Source: a bacterium (GTDB lineage Bacteria; CAIWAD01). From it: a DNA stretch of 64,000 nucleotides. Below are positions 36,431 through 44,900 of this stretch, one piece after another. The position numbers were made by a program, and so were the translations under genes. The notes beneath the pieces were generated by a model. The model was not told the origin of the DNA. It searched no databases and worked only from the letters and a program-made list of their open reading frames with translations. Location: contig JAUXWS010000095.1 in assembly GCA_030685015.1 (NCBI GenBank), forward strand, positions 37,008 through 101,007, in the 5' to 3' direction. Position 1 is the first letter of the stretch. Every line of letters starts with the position of its first letter.

Positions 36431-36459
36431 AGTGTAACGTTCCTGGTTACAACGAACAA
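36431..36459 (-). promoter_or_regulatory. higBA promoter with palindromic operator
   Basis: On the minus strand, -35 TTGTTC (36454-36459), a 17-nt spacer and -10 TACACT (36431-36436). An inverted repeat TGTAAC-N7-GTTACA (36433-36451) covers the spacer and -10 box, where a bound HigA would block polymerase. Transcription should begin at or next to the GTG start of higB. Confidence 0.7.
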
Positions 36460-36632
36460 GTGGAGAGCATCCGGCGGGAAGCAGGCACAGGACCCCGATC
36501 CGGGCAAGGGCAGGACGGCGGCGGCGCGCGATTTCCGCCTTGGCTGCCGGCGGATTGGACAAGCTCGGGGGCCCCCACCCGGTAAAAGCCGCGGGTGTCT
36601 GGGATCCAGTTGCGCCGGCCGATGGCCGCGCC

Positions 36633-38159
36633 TCAACCCGCCAGGGAACCCACCTTCTCTTCCACCTCGCGCAGCAGTTCGCCGGAGGCCACCAGCGCGG
36701 CCATGGCGTTGTGGTCCACGTGGAGGGGGCGGTCGATGTCCAGGTGCGTCACATGGCGGCGGATGACCTCCCGCGCCTTGTCCACGCCGGCGCCGGGCTG
36801 GTGCTCGCGGAAGTCCAGCGCCTGGGCGGCGGCCATCAACTCGATGCCCACCACGGCGCGCGCGTTCTCGAGGATCTGCAGGTTCTTCAGGGCCGTGTTC
36901 ATGCCCATGCTGACGAAGTCCTCCTGGTCGGCGGCGGCGGGGATGGACATGGTGCTGGCCGGCTGGCTGAGGATGCGCTGCTCGACGATGAGCATGTCCG
37001 CCGTGTACTGGCTCAGCATCATGCCACTGAACATGCCGGCCCCCTTGGTGAGAAAGGCGGGCAGGCCCACGCTGAGGGCCGGGTTGAGCAGGCGGTTGAG
37101 GCGGCGCTCGCTGAGCACGCTCACCATCGTCACCGCCGTGCCGGCGCTGTCCATGGGCAGGCTGACGGGGCTGCCCTGGAAATTGGCGCCGGTCAGGGTG
37201 AGGTTCTCGGCGGGGAGGAAGATGGGGTTGTCGCCCACGCCGGCCAGCTCGATCTCCACCTGCTGGCGCGCCCAGCGCAGGGCGTCGTGAGCGGCGCCGA
37301 TGACCTGGGGCGTGGAGCGCATGCTGTAGGCGTCCTGCACCTTGGTCTTGACTCTGCCCGTGATGAGATCGCTGCCCGCCAGGCAGGCGCGGATGGCGCG
37401 GGCGCTGCGCACGGCGCCGGGAAAGCCGCGCAGCTCGTGCAGGCGCGTGTCGTAGGGCTTGAGGTTGGCGAGGAGGGCCTCCAGGCTCATGGCCGCGGCG
37501 ATCTCGGCTTGGCGCAGGAGGCGGTCGAAATCGACCAGGGTGAGGGCGCTCATGGCGGTGAGCAGGTTGCTGCCGTTGATCGCCGCCAGGCCGTCCCTCG
37601 CCTGCAGGCCGGGGACGGGAATGCCCGCCTTCTCCAGCGCCCGGGCGCCGGGCAGGCGCTCGTCCTGGTAGAAGGCCTCGCCCTCCCCCATCAGCAGCAG
37701 CGCGATCTGGCTCATGGGGGCGAGGTCGCCGCAAGCGCCCACGCTGCCCTTGTTGCAGACGACGGGGGTGACGCCCCGGTTGAGCATCTGGATGAGGGTG
37801 TCGGTGATCTCCGGCCGGCAGCCGCTGTTGCCGTGGGCGTGGACGTTGACGCGGGCCAGCATGGCGCCGCGCACCTGCTCCACGGGCACGGGCGTGCCGA
37901 TGCCGGCGCTGTGGTTGTAGATGAGGTAGCGCTGGAAATCGCGCACTTGGTCGTCGGAAAGCACCACCTCGGAGAACTCGCCGATGCCCGTGTTGACCCC
38001 GTACATGATCTCGCGGGCGACGATCTTCCTCTCCAGCATGGCACGGCAGGCGATGATGCGCTCGCGGGCAGCCGGGCTCAGCTCCACCGGCTCGCCGCCG
38101 CGGGCGACGCGCTCCAGATCCTCGATGCTCAGGCGGCCTCCGTCGATCAAAAGTGGCAT
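36633..38159 (-). CDS. Histidine/aromatic ammonia-lyase family enzyme with Ala-Cys-Gly MIO triad
   Basis: A 508-residue MIO-dependent lyase; histidine ammonia-lyase, aromatic lyase and aminomutase share this fold. The catalytic Tyr loop is [11 protein letters not shown] (Y53) and the prosthetic-group loop is [14 protein letters not shown]. The MIO triad is A142-C143-G144 instead of the usual Ala-Ser-Gly. Other blocks are [20 protein letters not shown] and [13 protein letters not shown]. The substrate-selectivity region reads [12 protein letters not shown], unlike the SHAAGVG common in HutH, so I do not assign histidine with certainty. No other hut gene is near. ATG 38159 with GGAGAGATCC upstream; the open frame extends 18 codons further without homology. 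Confidence 0.85.
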   Translation of the reverse strand: MPLLIDGGRLSIEDLERVARGGEPVELSPAARERIIACRAMLERKIVAREIMYGVNTGIGEFSEVVLSDDQVRDFQRYLIYNHSAGIGTPVPVEQVRGAMLARVNVHAHGNSGCRPEITDTLIQMLNRGVTPVVCNKGSVGACGDLAPMSQIALLLMGEGEAFYQDERLPGARALEKAGIPVPGLQARDGLAAINGSNLLTAMSALTLVDFDRLLRQAEIAAAMSLEALLANLKPYDTRLHELRGFPGAVRSARAIRACLAGSDLITGRVKTKVQDAYSMRSTPQVIGAAHDALRWARQQVEIELAGVGDNPIFLPAENLTLTGANFQGSPVSLPMDSAGTAVTMVSVLSERRLNRLLNPALSVGLPAFLTKGAGMFSGMMLSQYTADMLIVEQRILSQPASTMSIPAAADQEDFVSMGMNTALKNLQILENARAVVGIELMAAAQALDFREHQPGAGVDKAREVIRRHVTHLDIDRPLHVDHNAMAALVASGELLREVEEKVGSLAG

Positions 38160-38177
38160 GGATCTCTCCGAGTGGTT

Positions 38178-38235
38178 GGGTGCAGCCGCCCGTGGGGCGG
38201 AGGCGCGGGACACCCGTTCTTAAGGGGTCCACCGC
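38178..38235. repeat. 58-bp intergenic repeat, copy 1
   Basis: Copy begins gggtgcagccgcccgtgggg and ends ggggtccaccgc. It matches copy 2 at 38331-38388 in 56 of 58 positions, in the same orientation, 153 bp apart. The whole 316-bp gap between the ammonia-lyase and the amylase is made of the two copies and the hairpin between them; no other gene is seen there. Confidence 0.95.
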
Positions 38236-38257
38236 GCGGCAGGGGCAAGGTAGGGTT

Positions 38258-38315
38258 TTGGAGTGCGGCGGCTTGCCGCCGCTCTGGCAAGCGGGAGCAA
38301 GCTCCCGCACTCCAA
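38258..38315. repeat. REP-like structured element able to form a three-way junction
   Basis: Outer arms TTGGAGTGCGG (38258-38268) and CCGCACTCCAA (38305-38315) are perfectly complementary over 11 bp. Between them are two perfect inner hairpins, GCGGCGGC-tt-GCCGCCGC and GCGGGAGC-aa-GCTCCCGC, which share a few bases with the outer stem. Such clover-like palindromes are typical of dispersed REP/BIME elements. Confidence 0.85.
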
Positions 38316-38330
38316 GGCAGCGTAGTGGTG

Positions 38331-38388
38331 GGGTGCAGCCGCCCGTGGGGCGGAGGCGCGGGACACCCGATCCTAAGGGGTCCACCGC
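38331..38388. repeat. 58-bp intergenic repeat, copy 2
   Basis: Second copy of the element at 38178-38235, differing at two bases (a for t and c for t near the position-40 mark of the unit). The amylase start lies 87 nt further right. Confidence 0.95.
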
Positions 38389-38475
38389 CCGGCCTTGTTT
38401 TGGGGGAAGGAGCTGGCGCTTGCTACGTTGGGCGCGACTCTTCGTGCGCACCACCATGTTCCCCGGGAGATCGCC

Positions 38476-40770
38476 ATGTCCCCTGCCGCGCGCTTGCGCT
38501 TTCATCCAGCCTGGATCGTGTTGCTGGCCCAGTTGGTCGCGGGACCCGCCCCGGCCAAGGACGACGCCACCCCCATCCTGACGCTCAATCCGGGCGATAC
38601 GGTGCGTCACGCCGGCCCCGAGCTGGCCGTCGGCACGAGGCTCCCCTGGATGGTGGCGGCTCCGCCGCCCGGCCTGGCCCTCTCCGCCCAGCCCGGAGTC
38701 CTGGAGATCACCGCCCGCCAGGCCCTGCCCTGGCGCGTGGTGGAGACGACGGGGGGCGACCTGCTGGTCCGCACGCGGGACGGCCAACCCGTCGAGGTGG
38801 GCTACCAAGGGAAGCCGGGACTGGCCGTGTCCGTGGCCGGCAACTTCAACGACTGGAACGCGGGGAGCCATCCCCTGACCGAGACGGCGCCGGGCCGCTA
38901 CCGGACGACCCTTGCCGTGCCGCCCGGCGAGCTGATCTACCTCATCAAGGTGGGCGACCTCTACCGGCGCGACCCGGCCAACCCCGACAGTGTGCCCAAC
39001 GGCTTCGGCAGCTGGAACAGCCGCCGGCTGGTGGAGGATGCCCAGGGGCCGCCCCCCCGCCTGCATCGGCTGGGCTGGGAGGCGATCCGCCAGGGCCGCG
39101 AGCTGCGCTTCCTGGTGGAAGGGGCGGATCCGGATTTCAGCTGGGCCGCCCTCCACGGCAACCGGGCGGTGCCGGCCGACTCCGTCAGCCGGCGCGGGGA
39201 CACCCTGGTGGTGCGCATCGCGGACAAAGCCCGCTCCGGGCCGGACCGCCTGCGCCTGGGAGTCTCGCGCGGCACCAGCCGCTCGCTCCTGCAGACGGTC
39301 TTCTTCGAGCAGGAGGACATCTGGCAGGACGCCGTCGTCTACTCCCTCATGCCGGACCGCTTCCGCAACGGCGATCCCGCCAACGACCGGCCGGTCTCCC
39401 ACCCCGAGCTGCTGCCTCCCGCCAACTGGCAGGGGGGGGATCTGGCCGGCCTCCTCGCCACGCTGCGGGAGGGCTACTTCGAGCGCCTGGGCATCACCAC
39501 GCTCTGGATCTTCCCCCTCAACCAAAGCACGGACAAAGCCTGGCGGGAGTATCCGGAGCCCCACCGCTGGTACACGGGCTACCACGGCTACTGGCCGGTC
39601 CATCCCACCGCCATCGAGCCGCGCTTCGGGACGGAGGAGCTCTTCCGCGACGTGACGGCGGAGGCCCGCCGGCGCGGCCTGCGCATCCTGCTCGACCTGG
39701 TGGCCAACCACGTGCACGAGGAGCATCCCTGGGTGCGCGAGCATCCCGACTGGTTCGGCACCCTCGAGCTGCCCGACGGGCGGCGCAACCTGCGCATCTG
39801 GGACGAGCACCGGCTCACCACCTGGTTCGAGCCCTACATGCCGGACATCGACTACTCGGCCAGCCCGGAGGCGGTGGCGGCCATGTGCGAGGCCGCCCTG
39901 GACTGGGTCAAGCGCTACGGCCTGGACGGCTTCCGCCACGACGCCGTCAAGCATGTCCCGCGCGAGTTCTGGCAGGAGCTGACGACGCGCCTCAAGGCGG
40001 ACAGCAGCCTGGCCCACCCGCTCTTCCAGATCGGCGAGACCTTCGGCTCCGACGAGCTGATCCTCTCCTACGTCGGCCCCGACGTCCTGGACGCCCAGTT
40101 CAACTTCAACCTCTTCCATCCGGCGAGGGAGATCTTCCTCGATCCCGCGCGATCCTTCGCCGAACTGGCCCGCATCCTGGAGCGGAACCTGAGCAGCTAC
40201 GGCCCCAACAGCCTGATGGGCAACCTGATGGACAGCCACGACAAGGCCCGCTACGCGGGCTACGCCGATGGCGACCTGCCCCTCTCCGGCGCCAACCTGC
40301 AGGAGCTGGGCTGGACCAACCCGCCCCGCATCGACCATCCCGAGACCTATGACAAGGTGCGGCTCTACTTGACCTGGCTGCTCACCCTGCCCGGCGTCCC
40401 CTTCCTCTACTATGGGGACGAGATCGCCATGACCGGGGCCGAGGATCCCGACAACCGGCGCATGATGCGCTTTGGCGACGAGCTGGATGAGCGGGAGCGC
40501 CGCCAGTGGGAGCGCACGGCGAAGCTGGTCCACCTGCGCCGGGAGCGCCCCGAGCTGCGGCGCGGCGACCTCCACGTCCTGCATGCCGACCAGGACCTGC
40601 TCGTCTACCTGCGCAGCGCCGAGGACGCCCGGGGCCGCCCCAGCCGCAGCCTGGTGGCCCTGAACAAGAGTGGCGAGCCCCGCCGGCAGGAGCTGGTCCT
40701 GCCCCTGGGCCTGGGGCCGCGCATGGTGTCGCTGGGACCCTGGGAAGGGCGCGTCATCCCCCTGCCCTAG
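38476..40770 (+). CDS. Secreted GH13 alpha-amylase-family glycoside hydrolase
   Basis: A 764-residue starch-active enzyme predicted to leave the cytoplasm (signal peptide about 1-28). An N-terminal glycogen-binding-like module has SVAGNFNDWNAG (119-130). A second sandwich domain precedes the catalytic barrel beginning at about 283 (WQDAVVYSLMPDRFRNGD). Catalytic residues are nucleophile D489 (GFRHDAVKH), acid/base E521 (QIGETFGSDE) and D589 (MDSHDKAR). Substrate-loop landmarks are LDLVANHVHEEHPW and PGVPFLYYGDEIAMTG. It lacks a NPFNP sorting tail. The ATG at 38476 begins the signal peptide; the frame is open 27 codons upstream. Cyclomaltodextrinase-like and neopullulanase-like specificities are possible. 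Confidence 0.9.
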   Translation: MSPAARLRFHPAWIVLLAQLVAGPAPAKDDATPILTLNPGDTVRHAGPELAVGTRLPWMVAAPPPGLALSAQPGVLEITARQALPWRVVETTGGDLLVRTRDGQPVEVGYQGKPGLAVSVAGNFNDWNAGSHPLTETAPGRYRTTLAVPPGELIYLIKVGDLYRRDPANPDSVPNGFGSWNSRRLVEDAQGPPPRLHRLGWEAIRQGRELRFLVEGADPDFSWAALHGNRAVPADSVSRRGDTLVVRIADKARSGPDRLRLGVSRGTSRSLLQTVFFEQEDIWQDAVVYSLMPDRFRNGDPANDRPVSHPELLPPANWQGGDLAGLLATLREGYFERLGITTLWIFPLNQSTDKAWREYPEPHRWYTGYHGYWPVHPTAIEPRFGTEELFRDVTAEARRRGLRILLDLVANHVHEEHPWVREHPDWFGTLELPDGRRNLRIWDEHRLTTWFEPYMPDIDYSASPEAVAAMCEAALDWVKRYGLDGFRHDAVKHVPREFWQELTTRLKADSSLAHPLFQIGETFGSDELILSYVGPDVLDAQFNFNLFHPAREIFLDPARSFAELARILERNLSSYGPNSLMGNLMDSHDKARYAGYADGDLPLSGANLQELGWTNPPRIDHPETYDKVRLYLTWLLTLPGVPFLYYGDEIAMTGAEDPDNRRMMRFGDELDERERRQWERTAKLVHLRRERPELRRGDLHVLHADQDLLVYLRSAEDARGRPSRSLVALNKSGEPRRQELVLPLGLGPRMVSLGPWEGRVIPLP

Positions 40771-40913
40771 CAATCTTTCGGACTTGGCCGCTTGGCGGTC
40801 TTCATCGGCCGGCCGCACCCGGCCATGTCCGCGGTGTTCAAATCCGGGCGGGCGGTCTGTCCAGGAATGGGCGGAGATGGTCCAATCCCCATTGTCGGAC
40901 AACCACTTTCCCT

Positions 40914-40930
40914 TGGCACTCTCCTTGCGG
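40914..40930 (+). promoter_or_regulatory. Sigma-54 promoter upstream of the sorting-domain gene at 40974
   Basis: TTGGCAC-N5-TTGC with the invariant GG (40915-40916) and GC (40927-40928) exactly 10 nt apart, a near-consensus -24/-12 element. Transcription should start near 40940, leaving a leader of about 35 nt with TTGGAG before the ATG. Confidence 0.65.
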
Positions 40931-40973
40931 GTTCCGGCCTCGGCAAAATCACACACCCTTCTTGGAGACCATC

Positions 40974-41849
40974 ATGAACCTCTTGTGCCGTGCAGGTGCC
41001 GGGCTCTGTCTTATGGCCTGCCTCATCACATCCGCCGGGGCGACGTGGGACTTCCCCGGCGACATCCGTCCCGCCCACACCCCGGTGGGCCGCAACTATG
41101 GCTGGTTCACGGACGCGGGGGATGTCCTGCTCAACGGCGCCGGGGACAAGGCCTGGGTCTGGAAGGACGTGGAGCTGGACCACCCGGTCGTGGGCACCCT
41201 CTTCATTGGCGTGGACGACGGTCTTCTCCTCTGGGTGAACGGCCAACTGGCCCTGGATGCCCAGTGGGCGGCCCAGGCGGTCGGCTTCTGGAACTACGCG
41301 GTGGACCTCAGCCCCTACCTCCGGCACGGCCGCAACCGCCTGGCCATCGAAGTCTTCAACGTGTGCCATGGAGGGTCGGGCGACGGCGGACTGGACTTCC
41401 AACTGGAGGTGGATGGCGTGACCGTGCTGCCTGGTGGCTACTGGAATCCCCTGCATCCGGCCAATGAGCTGTGGTACACGGGCGGACCGTGCAGCTTCCT
41501 GCCGCCGGTGGATGCCCGGGGCCTGGACTATGCCCACGCCGACTACGGTTGGGTGGATCAGGTGGTGGAGGCGCGGGAGGCCGCCGCTGCCTTCTCCCTG
41601 GCTCCCGCCTGGCCCAATCCCTTCAATCCCGCCACCACCCTGGCCTTCACCCTGACGGAGACCACCGAGCTGCGCCTGGCCGTCTTCGACGTGGCCGGCC
41701 GCGAGGTGGCGCTGCTGGCCAGCGGCCTGAGGGAGCGGGGCGGGCACCGGGTCGGGTTCGACGCGGCGGGCCTGTCCGGCGGCCTCTACTTCGCCCGCCT
41801 GGAGGTCCAGGGCCAGACGACGACGCAGAAGCTGCTGCTGGTCAAATGA
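40974..41849 (+). CDS. Secreted carbohydrate-binding-like protein with C-terminal sorting domain
   Basis: A 291-residue protein. Signal peptide about 1-23. A beta-sandwich at about 25-160 (VVGTLFIGVDDGLLLWVNGQLALD and RHGRNRLAIEVFNVCHGG) resembles the galactose-binding-like modules with a 'function as ligand platform' layout. The C-terminal domain has AWPNPFNPATTLAFTL, LAVFDVAGREVALL and ends TTTQKLLLVK, the T9SS type-A/FlgD-like sorting pattern. It is monocistronic between a sigma-54 promoter and a strong hairpin. Ligand unknown. Confidence 0.83.
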   Translation: MNLLCRAGAGLCLMACLITSAGATWDFPGDIRPAHTPVGRNYGWFTDAGDVLLNGAGDKAWVWKDVELDHPVVGTLFIGVDDGLLLWVNGQLALDAQWAAQAVGFWNYAVDLSPYLRHGRNRLAIEVFNVCHGGSGDGGLDFQLEVDGVTVLPGGYWNPLHPANELWYTGGPCSFLPPVDARGLDYAHADYGWVDQVVEAREAAAAFSLAPAWPNPFNPATTLAFTLTETTELRLAVFDVAGREVALLASGLRERGGHRVGFDAAGLSGGLYFARLEVQGQTTTQKLLLVK

Positions 41850-41879
41850 GGGTTCCCCGGTCTGGGGCATGACAGTTCA

Positions 41880-41911
41880 AGGAAGAGGCGGCCTCGCGGC
41901 CGCCTCTTCCT
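41880..41911. terminator. Bidirectional terminator hairpin
   Basis: A perfect 14-bp stem AGGAAGAGGCGGCC/GGCCGCCTCTTCCT with loop TCGC, between convergent genes ending at 41849 and 41939. There is only a short T-rich tail, but the position and stem make termination likely in both directions. Confidence 0.8.
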
Positions 41912-41938
41912 GTTCCAGGTTCAATCGCAAGAAGCGCT

Positions 41939-44900
41939 TCATTCGATCAACATCACCTTGAGAGTGGCGGCCTGGCCGCCCTGCTCCAGCCGCAGCAGGT
42001 AAAGGCCGCTCGCCCAGCCGCGGGGCTCCAGGCGCAGGGTGTGGACCCCCGCCGGCCGCGTCTCGTCCACCAGCAGGGCCACTCGCTGGCCGAGCAGGTT
42101 GAAGAGGGACAAGCGGACCGGAGCCGGCCGCGGCAGGGTGTAGTGGATGAGGCTGGCCCCGTTGAAGGGATTGGGCGCCGCCGCCAGACCCAGCGCCACC
42201 GGACGCAGCGCCGGCGCGGGCAGCGGGCTCTCGTCGCAGAGGCCCGTCAAGGCGCCCATCCAGCCGCAGGCACTCTGCCCGGGACGGCAGGGAGATGCCG
42301 CACGCAGGGTGAAGTCGCCCTCGTCAGGCGCGCAGAAGAGCGGATCCGCCTCCAGATTGCCGGCCTGCCCCCATTGCCCGGCGAAGGGCGGATCCCAGTT
42401 GCCGTGGGCGTTGCCCCACAGGTCACTGCAGGCCACGGTGAAGCGGTCGTCGGCATTGGACACGGCGCGACCGCCCCGGGCCCCGGCCACGATGGAGTGC
42501 TCCAGGATGGCGGCGGGGGCGCCGATGGCCGCTTCCAGCGAGAGCACGCCGCCCGTGTCCGCCGTGGAATCCACCGCCATCGTGCAGAAGGAAATCCGGG
42601 GACTGCTGCGGTCCAGGATGGCCGCCCCGTCCTCGCCGGCGCGGTTGCCGTGGAAGAGACACCCCTCATAGCGGCTCCCTTCGCTGGCGGCCCAGGGCGC
42701 GTTCCAAACGGCCCCGCCCGCCCCCGACGCCCGGTTGCCCCGGAAGAGGCAGTCCCGCACCAAGGCGAAGCCACTCAAGGCCAGGGCGCCGCCCAGGGCG
42801 GCCTCGTTGTCCTGGAAGACGCACAGCTCCACCGGCTGGCCGTCCAGGTTCCACCAGGCGCCGCCCGTCCCCGCCCGGTTCCCGACAAAGGAGCTGCTCC
42901 GGGCACGCAGGCCCACGCCGCCCAGGGCGCCGCCCTCGCCCGCCTCATTGCCGGCGAAGAAACAACTGTCCAGCAGTACGAGGGGCGTCGTGCCGCCGCG
43001 GGCCACGGCTCCGCCCGTCTGCTCGGCCGTGTTGTCCTGGAAGCGGCAGCGGCGGATCGTGACCACCGCGGCGTTGTTGTCCACGGGCGTGATGAGCAGG
43101 CCTCCGCCCGATGTGGACGATCCTTGGCGCAACTCCAAATCCTGCAGCAGCGCGGGCTGCGCGCCGGCGGCCAGTGTCAGCACGCGCCCCTGCCCTTGGG
43201 CGTCGATGACGGCGATGCCTCCCTCCCCCATGAGCGAGACGCCGGCCGGCAGGTTCAGGCCATGTTCCAGGTAGTGGTCGGGCAAGGCCAGCACCAGGGT
43301 TCCGCTGGTGGCCTGGTCGAAGGCCGCGCCCAGGGTGGGCTGGTCGGCGGGCACGCGGATGACCTGGGCCGCCACTTCCACCGGCGGCAGCCAGGCCTCC
43401 GCCCAGCCCGCGGCGTTGGCGACCTGGAGACCCGCCCGGAAGATGCCGGGGGTCTGGTAGCTGTGGGTCAGGGTCGGCTCCTGCCCATCCACCAGACCGT
43501 CCCCGTCGGCGTCCCAGCGCCAAGTGGCCACGCCGCCCAGGGTCCGCGCGTTCAGGGTGCGCACAAGAGGAAAGGGACCGGCCACCGTGACGGCCTCCAG
43601 CGCCAGGATGCTGGGCCGGCCCACGTCGCAGCCCAGGCCCAGGGCGCCCATGTGGTCCTGGCCCAGGCTGTCCAGCCAGCAGGGCGAGGTGGCGGCCAGG
43701 TGGAAGTCGCCGGCGCCGTAGTCGCAAAAGTGCGGGTCGGCGTCCAGGTTGCCGTCCTGTTCCAGCAAGGGGGCCAGCGGCCCGACCCAGTCGCCCAGGA
43801 CGCCGGCGTGGATGGTGGTGCGGGCGACGGCCAGCTCGGTGGGCGGGTTGGCGCCAAGCAGAGGGACGCGCGAGGCCGCCACGATGCAGCGGTCCAGCTC
43901 CAATCGCTGCACACGGCGGACCAGGACGTTGGTGGAGGGTGGCGCCGGCCCGCAATCCACCAGGGTGCAGTTGTGCGCCCGGAGAATGCCCCGGTTGCTG
44001 CCTCCGGAGCCGGTGGCCAGGTTCCCGCATCGCACCAGAAGACAGGCCTCCAACAGCAGTTCCTCCTCGGCGCAGCTGTTCGTTGCCACCCGCTCGCAGT
44101 CCTGCAGGCGGCAGCGGGTCAGGCGGATGGTGCTGCAGTCATCCGTTTCCACATAGGAGAGGCTGTCCAGGTCGCAGTCCTCCAGGATGAGGGTGCTGCC
44201 ACCCAGGGCAGCGCCCCGCGCCAGGCGGCAGCCGGCCAGCTCCAGTCGGCCCTCCCCACACCTCACCATGGGGCTGTATGTCTGGGTCTCCCGCCGCAAC
44301 TCCAGCCCTTCCACCCGCGAGGGCAAGGCCTGGTAAGAGGATTGGACCAGTGGCATGTAGTTGTTGATGGAGCGCAGGCGGGCCCCCCGCGGGTGGGCGG
44401 CGCGCAGGGTGACGCCGCCGGGCATGTCCAGGCTCGCCGGCAGCCAATAATCTCCGTCGGCCAGCTCCACCACATCGCCGGGCAGGGCGGCGGCCAGGGC
44501 CGCGGCGGGGGTGGCGTGATCCTCGGGCACGCGCAGCAGGCGGCCGCCCACGCGCAGCGCCTCCGCCCGGCGCAGCTGGCGCGTGCCCTGGGGACCCGTG
44601 GCACTGAGGGTCACGGGCCAAGCCCCGAAGTCGGTAAAGACCGTCTCCACCTCCTGGCCCCAGGCCTCCGGCACGCCGTCGTCGTCCAGGTCCCAGGCCC
44701 AGGCATCGGCGTCCCCGCCCGCCCAGGCCCGCAGCCGCACCGACAAGGGCGCCACGCCATAGGTCGGGTCCGCGCTGAACCAGGCCAGGGGGGCGGGGGC
44801 CTCGTCCACGGGAGGGAGGGCTCCGGCCAGGACGCCGCAGGCATTGTGCTCGGGCCGGGCCGGCGAGCCCAGGGCCGGCCGGAAATCCTCCAGCATGGGA

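Noticed and set aside
38160..38475. CRISPR-like array from the repeated 58-bp units
   Set aside because: Only two copies, unequal content between them and no cas genes; palindromic REP-type element fits better.
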